Of a stretch of 51,178 bases of DNA, positions 7,528 through 16,735 are shown one piece after another. How positions within the stretch are numbered: position 1 is the first letter of the stretch; every line of letters starts with the position of its first letter. Under the pieces are notes generated by a model. That model saw only the letters and a list, made by a program, of their open reading frames with translations, had not been told where the DNA came from and ran no database searches. The position numbers were made by a program, and so were the translations under genes. This DNA comes from an uncultured Nitrospirota bacterium (GTDB taxonomy: Bacteria > CG2-30-53-67): the NCBI GenBank assembly GCA_945786985.1, contig CALZGC010000046.1, forward strand, positions 1 to 51,178. The letters run 5' to 3'.

Positions 7528-7551
7528 CGGGAAAAGCGGTACAAGAGAGCC

Positions 7552-8104
7552 TAACCCGGATGTTGCATGAGTAATCGTCATGAGAAGCCCCATAGGTGTT
7601 AGAGGCGCCACGGGCAAGGCACAGAAGATTTTCTAGCTGAAGACATATTGAAATATTTCGAAGGGGTCCTGTTCTAAAGTACGGTGACGTATCGAGAGGG
7701 TTTCTTCTCCTGAGATTGCGTGAATATCTTCCTGCAGCGGCGCACATACCCATGTCTACTGCATTGCGCTCGCTCGGCCTCATCAAGGCACGTTCCATGC
7801 GACGTACCCCCTGCGGACCATCGCAGGGAGCGGATCCCAAGATACCTTAATGTATTAACCGCCGCTGGCGGCCTGAATCAGAGTGAAGCGGGAGGATGGC
7901 CCGGTGAAGGACGTCCTTCGCCGGGGGAAAAGACAACGCAGAGGATAAGAAGCGACAGCACTCGAATGCAACCGTATTTCCGAACAGGGCCAGTCAGTCA
8001 GAAAATAGTCTGCGCCTTGCCTGTGGCAGACTATCTGTCTTCGCAGAATGCTACGCCGTGACAAGTCCGGCCTCGGAATAGATTGGCTTGCAATATTCGG
8101 GTTA
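7552..8104. repeat. Compound region of dispersed palindromic repeat, family A ends plus family B core
   Basis: The left end TAACCCGGATGTTGCATGAG and the right end (reverse complement TAACCCGAATATTGCAAGCC) are inverted copies of the family A terminus seen at 30129, 33289, 34288 and 35336. The left part (7572-7665) matches the interior of the 30129 element (GAGGCGCCAC, GGCAAGGC, GAAGACATATTGAAAT). The middle (7730-7830) matches the interior of the 33289 element (CCCATGTCTACTGCATTGCG). The block 8037-8075 is identical over 39 nt to 35268-35306. It therefore looks like two or more nested or decayed elements. No gene is supported inside. Confidence 0.7.
7900..7925. other. 26-nt near-perfect palindrome
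   Basis: CCCGGTGAAGGAC followed directly by GTCCTTCGCCGGG: 13-nt arms, with one T-G wobble if transcribed. No U-run follows on either strand, so it is not an obvious terminator. It lies in the repeat-rich spacer. Confidence 0.5.
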
Positions 8105-8170
8105 AGAAGCTTCCGGTTTCGAATTGTGCTCGGGGGTGCAAGGGCCTCAGGGGGACCGGCAATGGGGAGG

Positions 8171-8221
8171 AAAAAAGTTTCTGGATGCTCAGACACGAGG
8201 GGGTTGTCTGAGCATCCAGAA
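8171..8221 (-). terminator. Rho-independent terminator of the histone-like gene
   Basis: A perfect 17-bp inverted repeat (8179-8195 with 8205-8221, arm TTCTGGATGCTCAGACA, 9-nt loop) is followed on the minus strand by CTTTTTT (8171-8177). It lies 19 nt after the stop codon at 8240. This is the clearest intrinsic terminator in the window. Confidence 0.85.
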
Positions 8222-8239
8222 CGATCTGTGTGGCACGGA

Positions 8240-8488
8240 CTACCTCTTTTTCTGGTGCGTCCTGCAGTACTTGGAAGGCGGCTTGGATTTGTTCTTACAC
8301 TGCTTTCCCTCTTTCGTCTTGGCCGCGCAGCGCTTAGCTACCTTCTTCTTGGCTGCCTTCTTCTTGGCTTTCTTCCTCGTCACTTTCTTCTTTGCGACTT
8401 TTCTCCTGGTCACTTTCCTCTTCGTGGCTTTCTTCCTGGTGGCTTTCTTCGCCGTCTTCTTTCTGGTCTTCTTCCGAGCTGTTGCCAT
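8240..8488 (-). CDS. Histone H1-like lysine-rich protein with C-terminal Cys/His motif
   Basis: 82 aa. Residues 1-52 are almost only Lys, Arg, Ala, Thr and Val in short repeats of KKxxxKK type, like the tails of eukaryotic H1 and bacterial AlgP/Hc1-type proteins, so nonspecific DNA binding is likely. Residues 53-80 read RCAAKTKEGKQCKNKSKPPS then KYCRTHQ, a C-x8-C-x10-C-x3-H array that resembles the small DUF5763-type zinc motif. A very strong AAAGGAGGAAGG site precedes the ATG. The gene has its own promoter, a 5'-UTR hairpin and a strong terminator, so it is probably an abundantly expressed single-gene unit. Confidence 0.85.
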   Translation of the reverse strand: MATARKKTRKKTAKKATRKKATKRKVTRRKVAKKKVTRKKAKKKAAKKKVAKRCAAKTKEGKQCKNKSKPPSKYCRTHQKKR

Positions 8489-8540
8489 TTTCCTTCCTCC
8501 TTTGTGTGGTTGCCAAAAATGACGTACTCAAGAAATCAGA

Positions 8541-8557
8541 GGGTTACTCAGTAACCC
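8541..8557 (-). promoter_or_regulatory. Perfect 8-bp inverted repeat in the 5' leader of the histone-like gene
   Basis: GGGTTACTCAGTAACCC (arms GGGTTACT and AGTAACCC around one C) lies between the predicted transcription start (near 8584) and the start codon at 8488. It could be a repressor operator just downstream of the promoter or an RNA hairpin stabilising the leader. Confidence 0.5.
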
Positions 8558-8590
8558 CTACGCCAGTGAGTTAATAAAACTCTATAAGTC

Positions 8591-8619
8591 AATATAGCAG
8601 AACGAAAAATGTAATGCAA
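8591..8619 (-). promoter_or_regulatory. Promoter of the histone-like gene
   Basis: On the minus strand, TTGCAT (8614-8619), a 17-nt spacer and TATATT (8591-8596). A TTGACA lies just upstream but is too far from this -10. The region is AT-rich compared with its surroundings (poly-T and poly-A runs at 8633-8650), consistent with an UP-like element. Confidence 0.55.
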
Positions 8620-8739
8620 GTAGTTTGTCAACTTTTTTTTCATGTTTTTTGGCAGTCCGGTTCAAGAGGTAAAAACAACACCTGGTGGTCGCGCCGCCAA
8701 CATTCTTGTCGCGCCTCGACGTAACACATCGCGTGACTT

Positions 8740-10095
8740 TCACCGGATCAAACAGGGTGTAGCGCGCTGCAGGAAAACAGGATAATCAAAGGTCGGGCTG
8801 TGCACGTCATCATGGCATTCGATACAGACCTCCTCGGGAACCCCTGATTTCATTGGCTCTCCTCGAAGGTGCTTCTCCGCGGATCCATGGCAACTCTCGC
8901 ACTGCACGTTTTGCAGATGCGGCGTTTTCTCGGCACTGACATATCCGTTCGGTTCGCGATACCCCACGACGTGACAGATCACACACTCCGGGTTGTGCCC
9001 GTAACCGCCATCGAACAAAGTCGGCATCGCGAACGCGTGGGGTGTCTGCAACCATCCCTGGTGGTTCGACGGGTGACAGGGCGCACACACGTCGGCACCC
9101 GCGTACACCTCCCCGCTGCCTTCATCTTCGTAGAAGCGAACGGCGTCGGAGAATCTCTCTGTTTCCACGGTCTGATTGAAACGCGCGACCACTTCGCGCA
9201 CATCCGGGTGCTGCACCGTCTCTTCGAGAATCGGTATGAGGGATCCGTTGTACCCGGTGATACGCCTTTGTCCATCGAGGGTGACGCGAAGGTGGCCGAT
9301 CTCTTTGCCCAGCACACCCCCTGCAACCACCAGGCTCCGGGCCACCTGCACCGGCTGCCCGTCACCCGTCACATGTCCCTGTATCGCGACACCAATGGCG
9401 GGATGGGCCGTGAGAAATTTCGTGACGTCCACGATGTTGAAATGGATGAGTGCAACGATCACATCGCTTTGCTTTTCAATTTCGGGGAGCAACCGCCGTG
9501 CCGACTCGAAGGGGTCCTCGATTTGCAGGGGCCCCAGCGCCTCCCGGTAGCGGTCGGTGACGACATGGGAATCGAGAAAACCCACCAACGCCACCCGCAA
9601 TTTCCCCTTCGTCACCACACGGTATGGCGCGACGACGGGACGACCATCGGGACCGACGAGATTCGCGCACACCACGGGAAAGGACGCTTCGGCGATTCGC
9701 TCCAGCAGGAACTCTTTCCCTTCAGCGAAGTCATAATCACCCGGCGTCACGGCATCGTATCCCATGCGGTTCATGGACGCGATCATGGCGCCCGACTTGC
9801 TGCGGTAAAACCCGCGGCTTCCCGCGCGATCGACGAAGGAGCCGAAAAGAAGGTCTCCGGCATCGACAAGCAGAGCAGGCTCCTCCCGCAGCCGGTCGAT
9901 GATTGTCTTGCGTCGGGCCACCCCACCCAGCTGTTTCTCAGCACATCCGCACCGCTCCAACTCGCCGTTGACATTGCCGGTGTACAGAATATTGAGCGTC
10001 ACCGGCTCGGGCGTCTTGCCCGCCGGCGTACAGGCGGCCAGAATCAGAAGCACGATGCAAAGAAAACCCGCACAAAAGTGTAATCGCTGTTTCAT
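8740..10095 (-). CDS. Lipoprotein: 5'-nucleotidase-like metallophosphatase domain fused to four c-type haem motifs
   Basis: 451 aa from the ATG at 10093-10095, which overlaps the pyrD stop as ATGA. Residues 1-22 are a lipoprotein signal (LILAAC, Cys22). Residues 30-300 follow the UshA-like calcineurin fold: ILYTGNVNG, GGVARR, DAGDLLFG, TPGDYDF, ALIHFN, AIQGHV. Several standard metal ligands differ: NDxHG reads GNVNG, GNHE reads GDYD, and GHxH reads GHVTG. The C-terminus has four CXXCH motifs starting near 336, 370, 398 and 423, resembling cytochrome c554 modules. It should be an extracytoplasmic electron-transfer lipoprotein; phosphatase activity is doubtful. It is last in the pyrimidine operon. 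Confidence 0.85.
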   Translation of the reverse strand: MKQRLHFCAGFLCIVLLILAACTPAGKTPEPVTLNILYTGNVNGELERCGCAEKQLGGVARRKTIIDRLREEPALLVDAGDLLFGSFVDRAGSRGFYRSKSGAMIASMNRMGYDAVTPGDYDFAEGKEFLLERIAEASFPVVCANLVGPDGRPVVAPYRVVTKGKLRVALVGFLDSHVVTDRYREALGPLQIEDPFESARRLLPEIEKQSDVIVALIHFNIVDVTKFLTAHPAIGVAIQGHVTGDGQPVQVARSLVVAGGVLGKEIGHLRVTLDGQRRITGYNGSLIPILEETVQHPDVREVVARFNQTVETERFSDAVRFYEDEGSGEVYAGADVCAPCHPSNHQGWLQTPHAFAMPTLFDGGYGHNPECVICHVVGYREPNGYVSAEKTPHLQNVQCESCHGSAEKHLRGEPMKSGVPEEVCIECHDDVHSPTFDYPVFLQRATPCLIR

Positions 10096-11033
10096 GATTC
10101 CCCCATGTCCAATGCGCCGCTCAGCTCCTGGACCCGCGAAAACCCGTGGGCCTTCATATAATCCTCTATCCCCGCAACAATCTCCAAGGGGCACAGGGGA
10201 TCGACGAAATTGGCCGTCCCCACCGAAACGGCGGAAGCCCCTGCCAGCAGGAAGGCCACGGCGTCCTCCGCACAAACGACCCCCCCCATCCCGATGACGG
10301 GCAGCCGCGTGACCTGAGAGACCTGGTAAACCATACGCAGGGCAACGGGACGGATGGCCGGACCCGACAGTCCTCCGACTCCCCGGGAGAGGCGCGGCCT
10401 CTTCTCATGTATGTCGATGGCCATCCCCAGAAGGGTATTAATGAGGGACAGGGCGTCTGCGCCTTCGTCTTCCGCCGCCAGGGCGAACTCGGTGATATCG
10501 GTCACGTTGGGCGACAGCTTGACGATCAGCGGAAGCCGGGTCGCCTTGCGCACGTGCCGCACCACGCGGCACGTCTCCGCACGATCCGTGCCGAAGGCCA
10601 TCCCTCCCTTCTTCACATTGGGGCAGGAGATGTTGAGCTCGATGCCGTCCACGCCGTTTGCCGAGTCGAGGATGTTTGCCACCTCGGCATACTCCTCTGC
10701 ACTGTGCCCGTAGATATTGGCAATGACCCGGGTGTCGATCCGTCGCAGGAAGGGTAGTTTGTCGCGCACGAAGGCCTCGATGCCGATATTCTGCAGGCCG
10801 ATGGAATTGAGCATCCCGGCCGGTGTTTCGCAGATTCGGGGCGGCCTGTTGCCGGACTGCGGGCGGAGGGAAAGCCCTTTGACCGTGAGGGCCCCGAGCA
10901 GAGAAAGGTCGTAAATCTGCGACATCTCTTCGCCGTAGCCAAAAGTCCCAGAGCCCGTGAGGACAGGGTTCTTCATCAAGATCCCGGCGATCTCTACGGA
11001 AAGGTCGGGCATTAATGACGGCTGATTCACCAT
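10092..11033 (-). CDS. pyrD: Dihydroorotate dehydrogenase, class 1B catalytic subunit
   Basis: 313 aa. FMN enzyme that oxidises dihydroorotate to orotate; class 1B pairs with PyrK and uses NAD+. Seen: MKNPVLTGSGTFGYGEE near 20-36, the catalytic-loop ELNISCPNVKKGG near 130-143 with the class 1 cysteine, LSPNVTDI, and GMGGVVCAEDAVAFLLAGASAVSVGTANF near 247-275 for phosphate binding. The start ATG at 11031-11033 has an AAAGGGA site; a second ATG seven codons on is possible. It lies 142 nt downstream of pyrK, and its stop overlaps the next ATG. The presence of PyrK next door settles class 1B over 1A. Confidence 0.95.
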   Translation of the reverse strand: MVNQPSLMPDLSVEIAGILMKNPVLTGSGTFGYGEEMSQIYDLSLLGALTVKGLSLRPQSGNRPPRICETPAGMLNSIGLQNIGIEAFVRDKLPFLRRIDTRVIANIYGHSAEEYAEVANILDSANGVDGIELNISCPNVKKGGMAFGTDRAETCRVVRHVRKATRLPLIVKLSPNVTDITEFALAAEDEGADALSLINTLLGMAIDIHEKRPRLSRGVGGLSGPAIRPVALRMVYQVSQVTRLPVIGMGGVVCAEDAVAFLLAGASAVSVGTANFVDPLCPLEIVAGIEDYMKAHGFSRVQELSGALDMGES

Positions 11034-11175
11034 GCAGTCCCTTTGACGCTCGGCGCCGCCTCGGGCACGACAGGTTGCTGCCGAGCTGTACCAACATCCT
11101 TACAGTGCGCCCCGTCGGCGGTCACAGGTCACCGGGCAGTTGACGTCTATCGTCGATGCCCGTCAAGGCACCGGT

Positions 11176-11988
11176 CTACTCGTGCTTCACGGCGCTTTCA
11201 TCCAGAAGCAGGCTCTGGGCCGAAAAGACGGGGCCCTCCCGGCAGACCCGCTGGTAACCGCTGCCCGTGGCGATGACGCATCCCATGCACGTTCCCAGCC
11301 CGCAGGCCATCTGGGACTCCAGCGAGACGTCGCACGCAATCTCCTGACCCAGCGCAATGCGGGCCACCTCGTAGAGCATGGCCTGGGGGCCGCAGGCAAA
11401 GATCTTGAAACTGGCGGACGGTTCCACCTTGCGGAAGTGTTCCCGGAAAAGCTCCGTCACCCGCCCCTTTTCGCCGCGGCTTCCGTCCTCGGTGGCGAGA
11501 AGGAGGGAGACACTGGCGGCCTCCATTTCTTCCAGTTCCAGCAAATCCCCTGCAGTACGTGCGCCATAGAAGAGAAGGATTTCGACCCCCTCGCTCTGGA
11601 GCGACCGGACAAGCAGCCGGAAAGGCGCGATCCCCATACCGCCCGCAACGAGCAGGGCTTTCCTGAGCGGCGGCGCCGAGGAGAAACCCCGCCCCAAGGG
11701 ACCGATCAGGTCGATGACATCCCCGGGGCGCCGTCGAGCCATCCAGTCCGTCCCCCGACCGACCACCTTGTAAAGAATCCCGAGATGATCGTCCTTCCGA
11801 TCGTGCAAGGAGAAGGCCCGCCGCAACAGAGGGTCTTCGGTGGTGGAGGTCCGGAGCATTATAAACTGCCCCGGCTGCGCCGCTGCCGGGAACTCCTTCG
11901 CAGAGAGTACCAGGCGAAAGGTCGCTTCGGCAACCTGATGGTTCCCGGTCACCCGGGCTTTTACTTGTCGGATAGGAAAGAAGGACAT
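11176..11988 (-). CDS. pyrK: Dihydroorotate dehydrogenase electron transfer subunit PyrK
   Basis: 270 aa. FAD and [2Fe-2S] subunit that passes electrons from PyrD to NAD+. The ferredoxin-reductase-like fold shows PGQFIMLR and RRAFSLHD for FAD, then LLVAGGMGIAPFRLL (NAD-binding) near 112-126. The C-terminal cluster site is CGLGTCMGC, then QRVC and a GPVF ending, the PyrK pattern. Its first 28 nt overlap the 3' end of greA, indicating coupling. No clear ribosome site precedes the ATG, which also argues for coupled reinitiation. Confidence 0.95.
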   Translation of the reverse strand: MSFFPIRQVKARVTGNHQVAEATFRLVLSAKEFPAAAQPGQFIMLRTSTTEDPLLRRAFSLHDRKDDHLGILYKVVGRGTDWMARRRPGDVIDLIGPLGRGFSSAPPLRKALLVAGGMGIAPFRLLVRSLQSEGVEILLFYGARTAGDLLELEEMEAASVSLLLATEDGSRGEKGRVTELFREHFRKVEPSASFKIFACGPQAMLYEVARIALGQEIACDVSLESQMACGLGTCMGCVIATGSGYQRVCREGPVFSAQSLLLDESAVKHE

Positions 11989-12458
11989 TGAATATCCAGG
12001 ATTTCGTAGCCAATGATACCGCCGGGGGCTTTCACCTCGACTTCTTCGCCCACTTCCTTGCCGATCAGGGCCCTGGCCACCGGAGAAAAAACGGAGATCT
12101 TACCGTTGCTGATGTCGGCCTCTTCTTCACCCACGAGCTGGTAGGTCACCTCTTCTTCGGTCGCCGCATTCACCAGGGTCACCACGGAACCGAAGCTGAC
12201 CCGGTCGGTGCGGGTCTTGGAAGGATCGATCACCTCGGCCCGCGCGAGCTTGGAGTTCAGCTCGGCAATCCGGCCTTCGATATACCCCTGCCGCTCCTTG
12301 GCAGCATGGTATTCGGCATTCTCGCTCAGATCACCGTGGGACCGCGCTTCCTCAATGTCACGCACCACCTTGGGCCTTTCTTCGTTCATGAGGCGCCGCA
12401 ACTGCTCCTTGAGCATCCCATGCCCCTGGGGCGTCATGGGAACTTTTCCCTGCATCAT
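11961..12458 (-). CDS. greA: Transcription elongation factor GreA
   Basis: 165 aa from the ATG at 12456-12458, which overlaps the carB stop as ATGA; the next codon is also ATG. The coiled-coil N-terminal domain (about 1-80) has [37 protein letters not shown], including the acidic tip DLSENAEY needed for stimulating RNA cleavage by stalled polymerase. The C-terminal FKBP-like domain follows ([27 protein letters not shown]). A GGGAGG site within the end of carB serves it. Placement between carB and pyrK inside a pyrimidine operon is unusual and may tie elongation recovery to nucleotide supply. Confidence 0.96.
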   Translation of the reverse strand: MMQGKVPMTPQGHGMLKEQLRRLMNEERPKVVRDIEEARSHGDLSENAEYHAAKERQGYIEGRIAELNSKLARAEVIDPSKTRTDRVSFGSVVTLVNAATEEEVTYQLVGEEEADISNGKISVFSPVARALIGKEVGEEVEVKAPGGIIGYEILDIQCPSFLSDK

Positions 12459-15400
12459 GTCTCTGTCTTACCTCCCGTTCGATGATATTCCTGAATGGGG
12501 CAAATCGTCATCTCCTCGGCCGCCATGGCTTCAATCCCATTCACGGCCTCCCGCGCCCCCGCGACGGTCGTGAAATAGGGGATGAAATAGGTCAACGCCG
12601 TCCGTCGAATGGAGAACGAATCCTGCTCCGCGGCCAGCCCCGTGGGGGTATTGATGACCATGGCGATTTCGCGGCCGCTGATGCGGTCCACAATATGGGG
12701 ACTTCCTTCAAGGACTTTGTTCACGACTTCCGCGGCCACCCCGTGCTCCTGGAGGAAGGCCGCGGTGCCCCGTGTGGCAATGATCTTAAAACCGAGATCC
12801 ACAAGCTTGCGAACCGTCGGCAGCACCCGCTGCTTATCCGTGTCTCGGACACTGACAAAGGCCTTGCCCGACGTCGGCAGGAGGGTGCCTGCACCGATCT
12901 GGGCCTTGGCGAAGGCGCTGCCGAAATGCCTGTCTATCCCCATGACCTCCCCCGTCGATTTCATTTCCGGGCTCAGCAGCGTGTCGACACCGGGGAATTT
13001 CAGAAAGGGAAACACCGCCTCTTTCACGCAGAAATAAGGAATGCTCCGTTCTTCCGTGAAGCCCAGTTCCGACAAGCTCATCCCGGTCATCACCTTGGCA
13101 CCCAGTTTGGCCAGCGGTACACCAATGGCCTTGCTCACAAAGGGGACGGTCCGGGACGCCCGCGGATTCACCTCGAGCACAAAGATTTCCTCATCTTGCA
13201 CGGCAAACTGAATGTTCATGAGACCGACCACCTGCAGTTCCCGTGCAAGTGCCACGGTCTGGCGTCGGATTTCATCGAGCACCTGCGGTCCGAGGGAGTA
13301 AGGCGGCAGGGAACAGGCAGAATCGCCCGAGTGGATCCCGGCCTCCTCGATGTGCTCCATGATCCCGCCGATGACCACGTCGGTGCCGTCGGAGATGGCA
13401 TCGACGTCGATCTCGGTCGCGTTCATGATAAAACGGTCGAGCAATACCGGATGTTCCGAAGACGCGCGCACAGCGGAAGCCATATAAGCCTCCAGATCTG
13501 CGTCATTGATGACGGTGCTCATGGCGCGCCCGCCAAGCACATAGGAGGGCCGCACAACCACAGGATAGCCGATTTCCCTGGCGATCTTTAGCGCTTGCCC
13601 CAATGACGTGGCCGTTCCGTTGTCGGGCTGCTTGAGCCCCAGCTTGCGGAGCAGTTTCTGGAAGCGTTCCCGGTCTTCCGCCCGATCGATGGCATCCGGC
13701 GAGGTTCCAATGATCGGCACCCCTTCCTTTTTCAAAGGTACGGCGAGTTTCAAGGGGGTCTGCCCCCCGTATTGCACCAGCACCCCGTCGGGCTCTTCCA
13801 CCCGGATGATCTCGAGCACATCCTCCAGGGTCAGCGGCTCGAAGTAGAGCCGGTCGGAGGTGTCATAGTCGGTGCTCACCGTCTCGGGATTGCAGTTGAC
13901 CATGATCGACTCGTAACCGATCTCCTGCAGTGCGAAGGAAGCATGGACGCAGCAGTAGTCGAATTCTATCCCCTGTCCGATCCGGTTGGGGCCGCCGCCC
14001 AGGATCACGATCTTGCGGCGTGCCGTGGGCTTGGCCTCACACTCGGACTCATAGGTGGAGTATAGATAGGGCGTATAGGCCTCAAACTCAGCGGCACAGG
14101 TATCGACGGTCTTGAAGGTGGCCTGAACGCCCTCGGAGCGACGCATCTCCCGCACGGTTCGCTCCGGCACACCCCGGATCTCCGCGATGCGCCCGTCCGA
14201 AAAACCGAGGGTCTTGGCCTCCCGAAGGAGACCAGCCGGCTCGGGCGCCTCCTGCAGGACGGATTCAAAGCGGATGATCTCCTGAATGTTGAATAGAAAC
14301 CACCGGTCGATCTTCGAAAGCTCGAAGATCTCATCAATTCCCATCCCCTCCCGGAAGGCCTGCCCGATGTACCAGAGCCGCTCGGCACAGGGAACCCGAA
14401 GCTTTTCCCGAAGCGGCTCACCTGCGAGCGGGCGCGCCTCGAATCCGTAGCTGTCGATCTCCATGGAGCGGATCGACTTCTGAAGCGCCTCCTTGAAGGT
14501 GCGGCCGATCGCCATGGCCTCCCCCACCGACTTCATCTGGGTGGTCAGGGTGTCATCGGTCTGGGCGAACTTCTCAAAGGTGAAGCGGGGGAACTTGACC
14601 ACACAGTAGTCCAGCACCGGTTCGAAAGAGGCCGGCGTGTCTTTCGTAATGTCGTTGGTGATCTCGTCCAGCGTGTAGCCGACGGCCAGTTTGGCTGCAA
14701 TTTTGGCAATGGGGAAACCTGTCGCCTTCGACGCGAGCGCCGAGGAACGCGAGACCCGCGGGTTCATTTCGATGACCACGAGGCGCCCGTCGTCCGGGTT
14801 CACCGCAAACTGGACATTGGAGCCTCCCGTGTCGACGCCGATCTCCCGAATAATGGCGATGCCCGCGTCCCGCATGATCTGGTATTCCTTGTCGGTGAGA
14901 GTCTGGGCCGGCGCCACGGTGATGCTGTCACCGGTATGCACTCCCATGGGATCGAAATTCTCGATGGAGCAGACGATGACCACATTGTCCTTGCGATCCC
15001 GCATCACCTCCAACTCGAACTCCTTCCAACCGAGCACGGATTCCTCGATAAGGAGCTGATGCACGGGGCTCACATCCAGACCCCACTCCACGTAGGCTTC
15101 GAACTGCTCCATGTTGAAGGCCACATTGCCGCCCGTACCGCCCAGCGTGAACGACGGCCGGATGATGCTGGGGAATCCGATCTCCGCCACCGCCGCCCGG
15201 GCCTCCTCAGGGCTCCCCACATAGATGCTCTTCGGCAGGATCAGCCCGATCCGGTGCATGGCTTCCCGGAAGGCTTCCCGGTCTTCGGCCTTCTTGATGG
15301 CCGCCACATCGGCACCGATCAGTTGCACCCCGTAGCGATCAAGCACTCCCGCAGTCTCCAGATCCATGGTCACATTCAGCGCCGTCTGGCCGCCCATGGT

Positions 15401-15664
15401 CGGCAGCAGCGCATCGGGCCGCTCCGCCTGGATGATCTTCTCCACCACCGCCGGGGTAATCGGTTCGATGTAGGTCCGGTCCGCAAAGTCAGGATCGGTC
15501 ATGATGGTGGCCGGATTGCTGTTCACCAGCACCACCGTGTACCCGTCCTCCTTCAGGGCTTTACACGCCTGTGTGCCGGAGTAATCGAATTCACAGGCCT
15601 GCCCGATTACGATGGGGCCCGAACCGATGAGGAGTATCTTCTGGATGTCGTCTCGTTTTGGCAT
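12455..15664 (-). CDS. carB: Carbamoyl phosphate synthase large subunit
   Basis: 1069 aa, the normal size. It makes carbamoyl phosphate from ammonia delivered by CarA, bicarbonate and two ATP, for pyrimidines and arginine. Two homologous ATP-grasp halves are visible, each opening with a [22 protein letters not shown]-type loop (residues 8-29 and, variant [15 protein letters not shown], near 557-571). The C-terminal MGS-like allosteric domain (about 935-1069) contains [17 protein letters not shown], the site for UMP and ornithine control in relatives. It is separated from carA by a radical-SAM gene, an uncommon arrangement. It ends in an ATGA overlap with greA. Confidence 0.98.
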   Translation of the reverse strand: MPKRDDIQKILLIGSGPIVIGQACEFDYSGTQACKALKEDGYTVVLVNSNPATIMTDPDFADRTYIEPITPAVVEKIIQAERPDALLPTMGGQTALNVTMDLETAGVLDRYGVQLIGADVAAIKKAEDREAFREAMHRIGLILPKSIYVGSPEEARAAVAEIGFPSIIRPSFTLGGTGGNVAFNMEQFEAYVEWGLDVSPVHQLLIEESVLGWKEFELEVMRDRKDNVVIVCSIENFDPMGVHTGDSITVAPAQTLTDKEYQIMRDAGIAIIREIGVDTGGSNVQFAVNPDDGRLVVIEMNPRVSRSSALASKATGFPIAKIAAKLAVGYTLDEITNDITKDTPASFEPVLDYCVVKFPRFTFEKFAQTDDTLTTQMKSVGEAMAIGRTFKEALQKSIRSMEIDSYGFEARPLAGEPLREKLRVPCAERLWYIGQAFREGMGIDEIFELSKIDRWFLFNIQEIIRFESVLQEAPEPAGLLREAKTLGFSDGRIAEIRGVPERTVREMRRSEGVQATFKTVDTCAAEFEAYTPYLYSTYESECEAKPTARRKIVILGGGPNRIGQGIEFDYCCVHASFALQEIGYESIMVNCNPETVSTDYDTSDRLYFEPLTLEDVLEIIRVEEPDGVLVQYGGQTPLKLAVPLKKEGVPIIGTSPDAIDRAEDRERFQKLLRKLGLKQPDNGTATSLGQALKIAREIGYPVVVRPSYVLGGRAMSTVINDADLEAYMASAVRASSEHPVLLDRFIMNATEIDVDAISDGTDVVIGGIMEHIEEAGIHSGDSACSLPPYSLGPQVLDEIRRQTVALARELQVVGLMNIQFAVQDEEIFVLEVNPRASRTVPFVSKAIGVPLAKLGAKVMTGMSLSELGFTEERSIPYFCVKEAVFPFLKFPGVDTLLSPEMKSTGEVMGIDRHFGSAFAKAQIGAGTLLPTSGKAFVSVRDTDKQRVLPTVRKLVDLGFKIIATRGTAAFLQEHGVAAEVVNKVLEGSPHIVDRISGREIAMVINTPTGLAAEQDSFSIRRTALTYFIPYFTTVAGAREAVNGIEAMAAEEMTICPIQEYHRTGGKTET

Positions 15665-15734
15665 AGCTCAAATGCCCTGCATGAAGCACTGATTGAGGGC
15701 GAGGCCGGAGCCCGTCTCCGGTCGCCCGCCTCCC

Positions 15735-16676
15735 TTATCCCTCAAGTTTCTGAACCCATCCCCGGGTGAGGCCATAAGCGATGAGCTGGGCCTCCGCCTC
15801 CCCATACTCCTCCGGGGTGATCCGCCGGTCGATGCCCCGTATTTCCGGTGCCCGGTGGGCCGGAAAGTATTGGCTCATCAGACTGACCCACGCGTTGTTC
15901 GAGACCGCCTGCGAGAGATGACGCAGGACGTCCGCTGTACCGGAGCGCCCGCCGGGCAGGATCAGATGGCGCACCAGAAGCCCCCGCACCGCGAGTCCCT
16001 CGTGGTCGATGCACAGGTCGCCCACTTGGCGGTGCATCTCAGCGATGGCCGCCCGGTTGACCGCCGGATAGTCCAGCACACCCGAGAGACGCTGCGAAAC
16101 GCGCCCGTCCGCGTAGCGCATGTCCGACAGGTAGATGTCGACGATCCCGTCGAGAAGTCGCAAAGCCTCCACCGAATCGTAGCCGCTGGTGTTGTAAACG
16201 ATGGGGATTTCGAGCCCCCGCCGTCGCGCCCGCTGAAGCGCATCCAGCAGGTGGGCGATTTCATGGGAGGGCGTGACCCAGTTGATATTGTGAGCCCCGC
16301 GCGCCTGGAGGGCCACCATCTTCCCGGCCAGGGCCTCCGGCGTCGTGTGCACCCCGTTGCGCAACTGACTGATCGGATAATTCTGGCAATAGACACACGC
16401 GAGATTGCAGTGGGCCAGAAAGACCGTCCCCGAGCCGCGATGCCCCGAAACGGGAGGCTCCTCTCCGAAGTGCAGATTGGCGCTTGCCACGAAGAGACGA
16501 TGGTCCGCTTGGCAGGCCCCGCGCGCGCCGGCCAGACGCTCTGCCCCACACGCTTTCGGGCAGAGCCGGCAGACGGGCGTCATCAAATCATAGGCTCGCC
16601 GCACCCTCTCCGCGAAGGCCTCTTCGCTGAGGTGCCCATACGATGCAGTCTGTTTCACATCGGGCATGCCGTCCAC
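15735..16676 (-). CDS. Radical SAM protein, PflX-type (COG1313)
   Basis: 313 aa with a GTG start, or 310 aa from the ATG at 16665-16667. The N-terminus has CRLCPKACGAERLAGARGAC near 36-55, a cysteine-rich signature of the PflX group. The radical SAM cluster is CNLACVYCQN near 89-98, a CX4CX2C-like spacing variant. SAM-binding and barrel segments follow (NINWVTPSH, YLSDMRY). PflX proteins resemble pyruvate formate-lyase activases, but their substrates are unknown. Here the gene sits between carA and carB with short gaps (59 and 70 nt), so it is part of the pyrimidine transcript. Confidence 0.88.
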   Translation of the reverse strand: MDGMPDVKQTASYGHLSEEAFAERVRRAYDLMTPVCRLCPKACGAERLAGARGACQADHRLFVASANLHFGEEPPVSGHRGSGTVFLAHCNLACVYCQNYPISQLRNGVHTTPEALAGKMVALQARGAHNINWVTPSHEIAHLLDALQRARRRGLEIPIVYNTSGYDSVEALRLLDGIVDIYLSDMRYADGRVSQRLSGVLDYPAVNRAAIAEMHRQVGDLCIDHEGLAVRGLLVRHLILPGGRSGTADVLRHLSQAVSNNAWVSLMSQYFPAHRAPEIRGIDRRITPEEYGEAEAQLIAYGLTRGWVQKLEG

Positions 16677-16735
16677 TCCATCCTGTTCCTATTGCCCCGG
16701 ACCAAATGTCCCGACGATCCGCACCCGTGACCGCC

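Noticed and set aside
8331-8488. Lysine-rich repeats of the histone-like gene as mere low-complexity noise
   Set aside because: A strong ribosome site, promoter, terminator and a conserved-looking Cys/His end support a real gene.
10096-10275. N-terminal extension of the haem lipoprotein
   Set aside because: The 60 extra residues overlap pyrD, are Arg/Gly-rich shadow translation and would bury the lipoprotein signal.
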